Below are positions 50,641-61,982 of a stretch of DNA of 64,000 bases, piece by piece. Positions within the stretch are counted from its first letter, which is position 1; each line of letters begins with the position of its first letter. The position numbers and the translations under genes are program-made. Under the pieces are notes generated by a model that was given only the letters and a program-made list of their open reading frames with translations, was not told the origin of the DNA and searched no databases. This stretch comes from Arabidopsis thaliana (lineage: Eukaryota > Streptophyta > Magnoliopsida > Brassicales > Brassicaceae), in contig NC_003070.9 in NCBI RefSeq assembly GCF_000001735.4, forward strand, positions 4,402,001 through 4,466,000, read 5' to 3'.

Positions 50641-52663
50641 ATGAAGCTTGATACTAGTGGGTTCGAGACTTCCATGCCTATGATTGGATTTGGCTCGAGC
50701 AGTGATATGCTTGATGAGCTTTCTTCTGTACCCTCGTTTGATCTACCCCGTACTAAAGAGGTGACTTTTTTTGTTTTTGTTTGTGATTCGAAGCAGTGTG
50801 AGTGAATTTTCAATGTTGTTTGATTACGAAACTGGTTTTATTTGTTGGTTTCAGTTTGATGGATTTCAGAAAAAAGCTAAAGACATGTTGAAGCATGCAA
50901 AAGGAACAACCACTCTCGCTTTTATCTTCAAAGGTGGTGTTATGGTCGCTGCTGATTCTCGGGCTAGCATGGGAGGATATATCTGTATGTTCTCTTTTAT
51001 CACTTTACTTTTAGTTTTGTTTGCAGACTTTGACGATGTTTAGCTGTGAGCTCTCTTAAGAATTCCTCCAAAAATATGCATCCTTTCGATATAGTTGACT
51101 TTGGTAGAAACACTAGTACAATGAAGATTAAGTTAGCTTGTTGTTGGTTTTGGTTTTGTGCTGGAGTGTCAAACAAATTTCTAGTTTTCATTCTGTTGGC
51201 CATTAATTGTGAACCAGTAGAGGAAAGAAAACGTTGTGTGATTTTTGTTAATGTTTTAAATCTGTTTACCACATTCAGCCTCACAATCTGTGAAGAAGAT
51301 TATTGAAATCAATCCTTATATGCTCGGTACAATGGCTGGAGGAGCTGCTGATTGCCAATTCTGGCACAGAAATCTTGGAATTAAGGTACCTAACTAGAAA
51401 TCTTTTTGGCCGTGTCTGAACTGATAACTTGGATCTTTGATTAATCTTTCTCTCTGTGGTTATCGGGAATCTTGCTGCCTTGTTATATAGTGATTTTTTT
51501 ATATATTTCTAAAAGCAGCAGATTCATTTACCTTATCAAATGCTTTAAGTTTTAGTTCTGTCTATATTAAAGAATGACAAAGATTTTGCTTGTTTGATGT
51601 TGACCCTAAGATCATACAAGCCTCTTTGAATGCTAAGCATGCAATTTCAGTTGAGCATGTGGTGGCTTTAGATCCCCTTTTTTTCTAATCAAACATTCTG
51701 TAGCAAGAAAGTTCAGCTTTTTTTCCTCTGTACTTAGATAGCAAATAAATAAAGAACTTAGTTTGTTGAATGCGATGTGAAATTTTGGCATGTTAATACC
51801 ATTGTAGACTTCTTCATTTTATCACCAACATCTTGTTTGTTGATTTTATGGCTGATCTCTTAATTTATTTGTCTATCCAAGTGCCGTCTACATGAGCTGG
51901 CAAACAAGAGGAGAATCTCTGTTTCCGGAGCTTCGAAACTTCTTGCCAACATGCTCTATTCATACCGTGGAATGGGACTTTCTGTTGGTACAATGATTGC
52001 TGGATGGGACGAAACTGTCAGTAAAACCAACTTCATATCTTCAACACTGTTATTTTCTTCCCACGCAAAAGGAAATTTTGAAATGCTAAATCCGTTTACT
52101 TCTTGTATAATAGGGTCCCGGACTATACTATGTCGACAACGAAGGAGGACGGCTCAAGGGAGACAGGTTTTCAGTCGGTTCTGGTTCACCATATGCTTAC
52201 GGTGTGCTGGACAGCGGGTAAGTCATTTCCCAAACAACATCTTCATCGCTTTTGTCCCAATCTCAAAGGCTAAAAACCAAAATCTAATGATGTTAGTTAA
52301 GCAACCGTTTCATATTTATGATTTTACTTGCATCATCAGGTACAAATATGATATGTCAGTTGAAGAAGCTTCCGAGTTAGCAAGGAGATCAATCTACCAT
52401 GCGACATTCCGTGATGGAGCCAGTGGTGGAGTTGCTAGCGGTTAGTAATCTGAATGCATCTGTGGTTCAAATGTAATATTTAACTTTCAAGATTCTGATT
52501 TAGCTCATAAGTTTGTTCTCTTCTCATATGACCAGTGTACCACGTTGGTCCCGAAGGATGGACGAAACTATCAGGAGATGATGTTGGGGAGCTACACTAC
52601 CATTACTACCCCGTGGCACCAGCTACCGCAGAACAAGTCATGGAGGAAGCAACAGCCGAATAA
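50641..52663 (+). CDS. PBE1: 20S proteasome beta-5 subunit PBE1
   Basis: Catalytic beta-5 subunit giving chymotrypsin-like activity in the 20S core of the proteasome. Seven coding exons: 50641-50760, 50855-50984, 51279-51385, 51882-52016, 52114-52217, 52340-52440, 52536-52663; 274 aa. A 57-residue propeptide ends HAKG and is cut before Thr58 (TTTLAF), the N-terminal nucleophile. The catalytic partners fall at the expected mature positions: Asp17 in [10 protein letters not shown] and Lys33 in [10 protein letters not shown]. The downstream [15 protein letters not shown] segment carries the conserved Ser and Asp. All introns are GT-AG. Arabidopsis has a second beta-5 gene (PBE2) elsewhere. Confidence 0.97.
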
Positions 52664-53476
52664 AAATCCTGTTTAGTTTTCTAATCGTTCACTCCCTTTC
52701 TTGTTGTTGCATTTTGTGGTAGTATATACTGAGTTGTCTCTAGCTGAAGCTTTGGTATTCTATTTTACTGATCTGAAATGTTGCTCGCGGATTATTCTCT
52801 ATAAGATTCTCTTTTTCTGCAATCACATTCTTCTCTTACTCGGTGTTTTAAATTCCAATATAGGGAATTGTGATTGTTTTGCACCATTTTGTTAGTTAAC
52901 CAGTCTCTCCCTATCCAACTCTATCGGCAATCCTCACAGATTTGCTCGTGATAGCTGGTGGCTGGCGTTGTAGAGACTAGAGAGCAAAGCTTAGTTTGGA
53001 CCACATGAATTGCTTCGGCTCTGTCCCATCTTTTTTATCAACCTAAATTCCCAATGATGATAACATCCACCAACTAGAAGAGAAGAGTTCATGGTTTTGC
53101 TTTCGTCTCTCGTTTCATCAATCTTTTTTAAACACCCCTCAGGAAACTTGCACATCAGTCAACATGGAAGTGTCTCAGTGGTCGACAAGGGCATAGTTCT
53201 GTCTTAAATGATGCGATTTTTACCAAACGGCGTTCCTATTAGCAACATAAAAAGCCATGAGGTCCATAACTCGTCTTCGTTCAATGATCCAATCAATCAA
53301 TCAATGATTTTTGAACCACACGACATGATTATGTTTTTTTTTTGTCGCATTCATGACTTGAAAATTTAACGTATCGATCACATCATCAACCCCTTATAAA
53401 CAAGACTCTTTGAGATTCTAAGCTCATCTATCCAAGAAACAGAAACCAAGGAAACCAAAAACAGAGGAAGGCAAAA
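52664..53476. promoter_or_regulatory. PBE1 3' region and CYP71B27 promoter
   Basis: The right part (about 53300-53476) resembles the region upstream of CYP71B2 (about 56960-57211). Shared words include TTTTGAACCACA, a TATAAA box (53395-53400 and 57132-57137), GACTCTT and AAAAACAGAGGAAG. The left part is the PBE1 3' UTR. Confidence 0.6.
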
Positions 53477-55101
53477 ATGGCGATCTTGTTCTGTTTCTTC
53501 TTGGTTTCGCTTGTTACTCTCGTATCATCAATCTTTTTTAAACAGATCAAAAACACAAAATTTAATCTTCCTCCGAGCCCTCCTAGTCTTCCGATAATTG
53601 GAAACTTACACCATCTTACAGGATTGCCTCACAGATGTTATCATAAGCTCTCCATCAAATACGGTCCCGTGATACTTCTTCATCTCGGCTTTGTTCCAGT
53701 TGTTGTGATCTCATTGAGCGAAGCAGCTGAAGCAGTACTCAAAACACATGATTTGGAATGTTGCAGCCGACCAAAGACGGTGGGGACCGGAAAACTCTCT
53801 TACGGTTTTAAAGACATCAGTTTTGTGCCATACAGTGAGTATTGGCGGGAAATGCGAAAACTCGCGGTTACCGAACTTTTTAGCCTTAAAAAGGTTCAAT
53901 CTTATAGGTATATAAGAGGGGAAGAGATCGAATTTATGGTGAAGAAATTGTCAGAATCAGCTTTGAAGCAATCTCCTGTGGATCTACCTTCTTCTCCCTC
54001 ACCGCAAGCATAATTTTTAGAGTAGCCTTAGGGCGGAATTTCCACGAGAGCGGCTCCATTATCGATCAGGAGGGGATTGAAGAACTTGTTACCGCGGCTA
54101 CAACAGCTATAGGAAGTTTTACTTTCTCGGACTTCTTCCCAAGTGGACTTGGAAGATTCTTAGATTGCTTGTTTCGTACGCAAACAAATATAAACAAAGT
54201 CTCGGAGAAGCTTGATGCTTTTTACCAGCATGTGATTGATGATCACTTGAAGCCATCAACTTTGGATTCCTCCGGAGATATTGTTGCCTTGATGTTAGAT
54301 ATGATAAAGAAAAAAGGACATAAAGATGATTTCAAGCTCAATGTGGATAACATCAAAGCAGTCCTCATGGTAAAGTTCAAATTTTGGTTCATATATCTTT
54401 TTATTTTTCAAACCATTGAATAAACACTTAGTTTAAACTACTAAGCTTATTATGTATATATGTCTGTTTATGTGATGCTCAGAATATATTTCTCGCGGGG
54501 ATAGACACAGGCGCCATAACAATGATTTGGGCGATGACCGAGCTCGTTAAAAAACCCTTAGTGATGAAGAGAGCTCAAGAAAATATCCGAGGCGTCCTCG
54601 GGCTCAAAAGAGATAGAATCACTGAAGAAGACCTATGCAAATTTGATTGCTTGAAACATATTGTCAAGGAAACATTAAGATTACACCCACCAGTTCCATT
54701 TTTGGTCCCAAGGGAAACAATATCTCACATCAAGATTCAAGGCTACGATATTCCACCAAAAACGCAAATCCAAGTTAACGTATTACGTATGGACGATCGG
54801 ACGTGACCCCAAGCGTTGGACCGACCCTGAAGAATTCCGCCCTGAACGGTTTGCAAATACTTGTGTAGATTTTAGAGGACAACACTTTGACTTTCTACCG
54901 TTTGGTTCTGGTCGAAGGATCTGTCCCGCGATATCAATGGCGATTGCTACCGTGGAGCTAGGACTGATGAATTTGCTTGACTTTTTCGATTGGAGATTGC
55001 CTGATGGGATGAAAGTTGAAGACATTGATATAGAAGAAGCTGGTAATGTCACGGTAGTCAAGAAACTACTTATTTACCTTGTGCCCCTTCAACGTCATTG
55101 A
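53477..55101 (+). pseudogene. CYP71B27: Cytochrome P450 CYP71B27, disrupted in this sequence
   Basis: Close paralogue of CYP71B2 with the same two-exon layout (53477-54369 and 54483-55101). The N-terminal anchor ([20 protein letters not shown]), the proline hinge, AGIDTG in the I helix and ETLRLHP are present. Two indels break it. Compared with CYP71B2, seven bases are missing after 53986, and translation stops at 54011-54013 after 178 residues. Seven extra bases lie at 54783-54789, and the frame there ends near 54806. Undoing both on paper would give a 503-codon length, so nothing else is missing. The haem loop reads [10 protein letters not shown], with Ala where Gly is nearly invariant. Databases list this locus as a gene, so the indels should be checked against the reference and transcripts. 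Confidence 0.8.
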
Positions 55102-57211
55102 TGAGAAGTTAAAGAAAGCTCCATGACATGGAAAGAATACGAGAAGATAACCTATAATTCTCTAGATATTATTGCGAGATATATAAGAATTAATTCATGT
55201 TTGATGATCAACATTCCAAAAACAATAATTTATATAATAATAACAAATCTTCTATTTAAACCATTTTGCAATGATTGGATTGAGATTCGGTGGCTGGCTG
55301 TCACTTTATCGCAGTTATCGATCTTTTTGTCTACCAAATGATATTTCAAAGAGTCAATTAGTAGTATGGACAAATATAGTAATAAAAATCAATTATGATT
55401 CTGTGGCTACTATATATGGAGTTTATCAGGCCACAGACTGAGACGGAAGAATGAGGATTATGATGTTCCAAGAGTAGTGGAAATTTTTTAGTACCACCAA
55501 CCAACATTTCGTCTTAGGACGAGAATTAAACACTTGTAGACTTTATAATAACATTTCGTCCAAAATAGTGGGCACTAAAACAAATTTATTATTTTCTTTA
55601 AAAAAAACACGCTTTTCATTATAATCGAGTTCAAATTTTCAAAAACTCTAGAAGTACTCTATTTACGATATAAACCCATTTGAAGTCAAGGCTAAGTTCA
55701 CATTCATAAAATCATGACTCATGAGCGACGAGATCAATAATAAACAAATTTTCAGCCTACATTTCTGATTTCTTGCACGTTATATATAGCTTGAATTGTT
55801 GTGCCAGTTAGGTGATTTTAATTAGGTTAACTTCTCTACTTAATTTGGATATTTGCATGTGGTGTCTACCACGTTACGTGGTTTTAGGGTTATTATTTAT
55901 ATTTTACTAAAGTTTATATATAAAGTTCGGGCTTTAGGAATCAAGCGATCAAGTCAAAAAAATTGTTGGATAAATTTTTTAACGTATGTTTTGTTTTAAC
56001 CAACTTAGAAACTTTGTATTTCTCGTGGCAGTTTTTTTCCCTTTTCAGTTCTCGTGCCAAGCTTAAGAATATGAAAATATACTAATTGTGATGGTGATTC
56101 AAACCCTTAACAAAAAAAAAAAAAGGTGATGGTGATTCATCACAACCATATCATCGGGATGTCACATTCAATACTAAAGGACGAGACCTCCACCGAAACA
56201 AACATCTATAAATCCAATTTTAGTTAATGTTTTTTTTTGTTTGTTTCTGAACAGTTCAATAGCCTATAAGTAGTTATATACAAAAGTAATAATGCAAGGA
56301 AACTTGGATCTATCTTAACTTTGATTGATACAACAGAATTGACATATTCAAAAAAATATGGATGTCATATTCAATTTTTATTATTTTTGGGAAATAAAAT
56401 ACAATATGGATGTCACAGTGATAATATATTAATATGCCAGCAAACATGTAAACCATCATCTATTCATCTACGTTTCCTCTAAGAAGAAATAAATTGGATT
56501 CGAACAGATTTAGAACTCTCAACGTCATCAGAAATTAGTATATCAAAGAGAGTGGATTTCCAACGACATCATTATTTTCCACCATATAATTTAAACCTCA
56601 TTAATAAGGTTTCATTTGCCGTTTAAAGGCATAATCATTTGCCGTTTTCCTCTATAATTCTCTTAAAGTTATAATTTAAAACCCCAATAAATTAGTAAAT
56701 TTGACAATGACATAACCAAAATCCTAATTAATTATAAATTTTGATCAAAAATCTATTAAATTTTCAAATTCGAAGTCTACTCACCTATTTTTAATCTTAC
56801 TCTAATAAATAAACTTATCTATCTCTATATATCCATACTATGTAATCGTTGACTTAAAAAGGTATAATATTATACAATCGTTGACATTAAAAACCATATA
56901 ATATACAATGATTGAGAAACTGCTTATCCACTCAACCAATCAAAACAAAGTGTAATCGGAACACGTGGATTTTGAACCACAAGACTTGGTTTATGCTTGT
57001 GTCACATTTATGATTTCAACGAAGATAATATCCACAAATCTAGTAACTTCTGTATGCGACTCTACAACCACTTGATTTGAAGAGTTAACGTCTCAATCAC
57101 GTCGTCAATCCCTGTCACTCTATCTCTATCTTATAAAGAAGAAGACTCTTCGAAGTTCTAAACTCATAGAAACAGAGCCAACAAAACAAAAACAGAGGAA
57201 GAAAAACAAAA
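55102..57211. other. Spacer and CYP71B2 promoter
   Basis: AT-rich, no gene recognised. The last 250 bp resemble the CYP71B27 upstream region, with a TATAAA box at 57132-57137. Poly-A (56110-56124) and poly-T runs occur. Confidence 0.5.
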
Positions 57212-58807
57212 ATGACGATCTTGCTCTGTTTCTTCTTAGTTTCACTTCTTACTATCGTATCATCAATCTTTCTTAAACAGAATAAAACCTCAAAATTCAA
57301 TCTTCCCCCAAGCCCTTCAAGCCTTCCGATCATTGGAAACTTACACCATCTCGCAGGATTGCCTCACAGATGTTTTCATAAGCTCTCTATCAAATACGGA
57401 CCCTTGGTCTTTCTTCGTCTCGGGTCTGTTCCGGTTGTTGTGATCTCATCGAGTGAAGCAGCTGAAGCAGTTCTCAAAACCAATGACTTGGAATGTTGCA
57501 GCCGACCAAAGACGGTGGGGAGCGGAAAACTCTCTTACGGTTTCAAAGACATCACTTTCGCACCATACGGTGAGTATTGGCGAGAAGTGCGAAAACTCGC
57601 GGTTATCGAGCTTTTTAGCTCTAAAAAGGTTCAATCTTTCAGGTATATAAGAGAGGAAGAGGTCGACTTCGTGGTCAAGAAAGTGTCAGAATCAGCTTTG
57701 AAGCAATCTCCTGTGGATTTAAGCAAAACCTTTTTCTCCCTCACCGCTAGTATCATTTGTAGAGTCGCCTTAGGACAGAATTTCAATGAAAGCGGCTTTG
57801 TTATCGATCAAGACAGGATCGAAGAACTTGTTACCGAATCAGCAGAAGCTCTAGGGACTTTCACTTTCTCTGACTTCTTCCCTGGTGGACTTGGAAGATT
57901 TGTAGATTGGTTGTTTCAACGACACAAGAAGATCAACAAAGTCTTTAAGGAACTTGATGCTTTTTATCAGCATGTGATTGATGATCACTTGAAGCCAGAG
58001 GGAAGAAAGAATCAAGATATTGTCACCTTGATTTTGGATATGATCGATAAACAAGAAGATTCAGATTCTTTCAAACTCAACATGGATAATCTCAAGGCAA
58101 TTGTCATGGTAAATTCTCAAATTTTGGTTTTCTTTATATCCTATGTTAACCTATATTGATTCAAAAATTTTGTATCATTATTATGTGGTATTTAGGATGT
58201 ATTTCTCGCGGGGATAGATACAAGCGCGGTAACAATGATTTGGGCGATGACAGAACTTATTAGAAACCCTAGAGTGATGAAGAAGGCTCAAGAAAGTATT
58301 CGAACCACTCTGGGTCTCAAGAAGGAAAGAATCACTGAAGAAGATTTAGGCAAAGTTGAGTATTTGAACCACATACTCAAGGAAACTTTTAGGTTACACC
58401 CGGCACTTCCATTTGTGGTGCCAAGGGAAACAATGTCTCACATCAAGATCCAAGGCTATGATATTCCACCGAAAACACAAATCCAGCTTAACGTGTGGAC
58501 GATCGGACGTGACCCTAAGCGTTGGAATGACCCTGAAGAATTCAACCCTGAAAGGTTTGCAAATAGCTCTGTAGATTTTAGAGGACAACATTTTGACCTA
58601 TTACCGTTTGGTTCTGGTCGAAGGATTTGTCCCGGAATGCCAATGGCGATTGCTAGTGTGGAACTAGCATTGATGAATTTGCTTTATTATTTTGATTGGA
58701 GTATGCCTGATGGGACTAAAGGTGAAGACATTGATATGGAAGAAGCTGGTAATATCTCTATTGTCAAGAAAATACCTCTTCAACTTGTGCCTGTTCAACG
58801 TTATTGA
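57212..58807 (+). CDS. CYP71B2: Cytochrome P450 CYP71B2
   Basis: Endoplasmic-reticulum haem monooxygenase of the CYP71 clan; the natural substrate is not known to me. Exons 57212-58108 and 58196-58807 give 502 aa, with the single phase-0 intron typical of A-type P450s. An N-terminal membrane anchor (about residues 1-22) is followed by the Pro-rich hinge [13 protein letters not shown]. The I helix AGIDTS (304-309) has the oxygen-activating Asp307 and Thr308. The K-helix ETFR is at 362-365, the FNPERF segment is present, and the haem loop is [10 protein letters not shown] with ligand Cys444. It is the intact partner of the broken copy upstream (CYP71B27), and the two share promoter sequence. 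Confidence 0.97.
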
Positions 58808-59845
58808 TGAGCAATAATATAAGCTCGATAACATGGAAAGTGTATGAAGCAAAAAACATAAGATTCTTTAGATTTTGTTGTGTTATATAAGAAAGAAATG
58901 TTCCAATAATAAATCAAGAAAGAATAACTTTTGTTCATTTACTTAAAAACTAGATCATAATCAACACGGATTAAGATCTTTTTCATTCAACAAAATTCTA
59001 AATTTTGTTTTTTTAAGTAAAAAATGTTATAGCATAAATGTTCAGATTTTTATGTCGTATTATATTGAATTAAATATAGAACAAAGAAAAATAAGATACA
59101 GAACAAAGAGAAATTTTGATCCAAAAAAAAAAAGAAAGAGAAATAAGATCTAGAACAAAAACGATACATTCAGATTGATTATTGAAATCAAATAATCGAA
59201 TTTATAATTGAATTTGATGGAATTTATAATGTATTTTTTGTCATGGAAATAATAAAGTTTGTTAATATAGTAGGCACGATCGAATCTGGAGCTTCAATTT
59301 TTTTTTAACTAATTGTTATGGAAGATGCTGGAATGATCTCTTTTTACAAGAAAGCTCCTCTCATTCTTGTTCCGGTTAAACACCATTAATGACATCGGCA
59401 CACAAAAATTCAAACACCGTTGAAGATTGTTTGCTATACTTTATTTTTATCAATAATAAGTTGCGGTACTTGGTTAACTGTATACGTACTTCTATTTCTT
59501 ATAGTTGTGCGATAATTACCACAAGTCCAAAAAAGTAAAATATGAATTTGATAAAGCAGTGTAAACCTGAGATTTTCAAGATTTGGGCCTAAACCCATTA
59601 GAGAATGCTACGTAGAGAACCATTGGGCCCATAAACTTATTTTATTCCCGCAAAGCCTGAGTGGATTCGAACCACTACCACAAAAAGTAAGAGTTTGGGT
59701 TATTTGATTTTAATCATTCACTTTGAATTATTATAGACACCGGACAGTGACTTATGATAAAGAGATTTTTAACCTTTAAAACTAAAACACTAAAATACAT
59801 AATCCAAAGAAGACGGAACAAAAAACAAAAACAGAGCCAGGAATA
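58808..59845. other. Spacer with a P450 relic, and CYP71B28 promoter
   Basis: AT-rich. Contains the 24-codon P450 C-terminal relic described separately (59318-59389). A T-arm-like sequence near 59655 was rejected as a tRNA. The CYP71B28 leader is A-rich (AAAAACAAAAACAGAGCCAG). Confidence 0.5.
59318..59389 (+). pseudogene. Relic of a CYP71B C-terminus
   Basis: The 23 codons MEDAGMISFYKKAPLILVPV plus KHH, then TAA, align with the last residues of CYP71B2 ([20 protein letters not shown]). Nothing upstream in the spacer resembles the rest of a P450. It is a truncated remnant of a former gene copy in the array. Confidence 0.75.
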
Positions 59846-61400
59846 ATGTCAGTCTTCCTCTGTTTCCTCTGCCTCTTACCCCTTATCTTAATCTTCTTGA
59901 AAAATCTCAAACCATCGAAATGGAAGCTTCCTCCAGGCCCAAAGAAGCTTCCGATCATCGGGAACTTACACCAACGCCGGGAATTACATCCCAGGAACAG
60001 TCGGAATCTTTCCGAAAAGTACGGACCAATCGTGTTTCTCCGATACGGATTCGTCCCCGTGGTCGTGATCTCGTCAAAAGAAGCAGCAGAGGAAGTTCTC
60101 AAGACCCACGATCTTGAGTGTTGTAGCCGACCAGAGACGGTTGGGACCAGAGCAATCTCTTACAACTTTAAAGACATCGGATTCGCACCGTACGGTGAAG
60201 ATTGGAGAACGATGCGGAAGCTCTCGGTGGTCGAGCTCTTCAGCTCGAAAAAGCTTCAATCTTTCAGGTATATCAGAGAGGAAGAGAACGACTTGTGTGT
60301 CAAGAAACTCTCTGATTTAGCTTCGAGACGATCTTTGGTGAATCTTGAGAAAACCCTTTTTACTTTAGTCGGAAGTATAGTGTGTAGGATAGGGTTTGGG
60401 ATAAATCTCCGTGAGTGTGAGTTCGTTGATGAAGATAGCATCGATGATCTTGTGCACAAGTCTGAAGATGTCATAAGGAATTCTATCTTCTCTGATTTCT
60501 TTCCCGGATTAATGGGTAGGCTCATCGAGTGGATCTTCAGTGAGAGGAAGAGATTGAATAGACTTTACTCGGAAGTAGACACTTTCTTTCAGAATATTCT
60601 TGATGATCATCTCAAGCCTGGAAGAGAGAGCTCTGATATCATCGATGTGATGATTGATATGATGAAGAAGCAAGAGAAAGAGGGAGACTCTTTCAAGTTC
60701 ACCACTGATCATCTCAAAGGGATGATCTCGGTAAATCTATAATCTTTCAAGATAAGTGGTTAAAAATCTTGCATGCAACACAGTTTGTGACTTTTGTTTT
60801 GTTTTACGTCAGGACATATTTCTAGCAGGAGTTGGAACAAGCTCCACTACATTGATATGGGCGATGACCGAGCTGATCAGAAACCCGAGAGTGATGAAGA
60901 AAGTTCAAGACGAGATTCGGACAACACTTGGGGACAAGAAGGAGAGAATCACAGAAGAAGATTTAAACCAGCTTCACTACTTCAAGCTCATGGTCAAAGA
61001 GATATTCAGGTTACATCCAGCAGCTCCACTTTTGCTCCCAAGAGAGACATTGTCTCATGTCAAGATCCAAGGCTACGATATTCCTGCTAAAACACAGATC
61101 ATGATCAACGCTTACGCGATTGCACGTGATCCAAAACTATGGACAAACCCTGATGAGTTTAACCCTGATAGGTTCCTTGACAGCTCCATAGATTACAGAG
61201 GACTGAACTTTGAGCTATTACCGTTTGGATCTGGTAGGAGGATATGTCCAGGGATGACAATGGGGATCGCCATTGTTGAATTGGGACTATTGAATTTGCT
61301 TTACTTCTTCGACTGGGGGCTACCAGAGAAGGAAGAAGCCAAGGAGATCATCACCGGGAATGAAGTTGCTCTTGACCTTGTTCAAGTTTTTCTCCACTGA
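59846..61400 (+). CDS. CYP71B28: Cytochrome P450 CYP71B28
   Basis: Membrane-bound P450 monooxygenase. Exons 59846-60730 and 60813-61400 give 490 aa, with a phase-0 intron at the same place as in CYP71B2. The anchor is [19 protein letters not shown], and the hinge is [15 protein letters not shown]. The K-helix EIFRLHP, FNPDRF (Asp where Glu is usual) and haem loop [10 protein letters not shown] with Cys440 are all present. The I-helix reads AGVGTS (300-305), so the usual acidic residue before the Thr is Gly303. It forms a pair with CYP71B29 downstream and is distinct from the B27/B2 pair. Substrate unknown. Confidence 0.96.
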
Positions 61401-61982
61401 ATGTGTTTTGGTTATGGAATGTTTGTACTACACTAAGCTTGATTCTAAATTAATAACATCTTACAAGTACTGAAAATAGTAGACAGTAGACACTATGGTT
61501 TATCTTCCATTAGAAACAATTAAATTATAAAATCATTTTTGTTAAAACAGATTAAATTCTCTCTTTACACAAGCCATAATACTAATTAATTAAGAATAGG
61601 GTTACGCTACGTTGGGAGTTGTTTAAAAGTACATATTTTCGTCCTTTTTGCTTCTCCCACTACCATCAATTAGTGGTTGAAACAGAAAGCTTATCAGACA
61701 GAAATTGGCATTTTCGGATATGTTGGATGCACAAAGTGGTATATAATACGTAAGACTTATTCGTGTCAATCATGATTCATGAAGCTATCTAACCTCTACA
61801 AGACTACAAACACGTAGAAGTTTGGACTACTCATTTAATAATCGACAACAACCCATGAGCTGACCATAATGAATATTATTAAACAACCCAAGTTGTTTAT
61901 TTTCTCTTAATCGTTAAGCACTTCATCTGAAATACAAAACCCAAAGAAGAAAGAGATTAAAAAAAACTAGAGGGCAACAAAA
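61401..61982. other. Spacer and CYP71B29 promoter
   Basis: AT-rich, with the CYP71B28 3' UTR at the left. No further gene or relic was recognised. Confidence 0.5.

Noticed and set aside
59650..59672. T-arm-like sequence (GTGGTTCGAATCCAC on the minus strand), candidate tRNA
   Set aside because: No D-arm, anticodon arm or pairing acceptor stem could be drawn around it.
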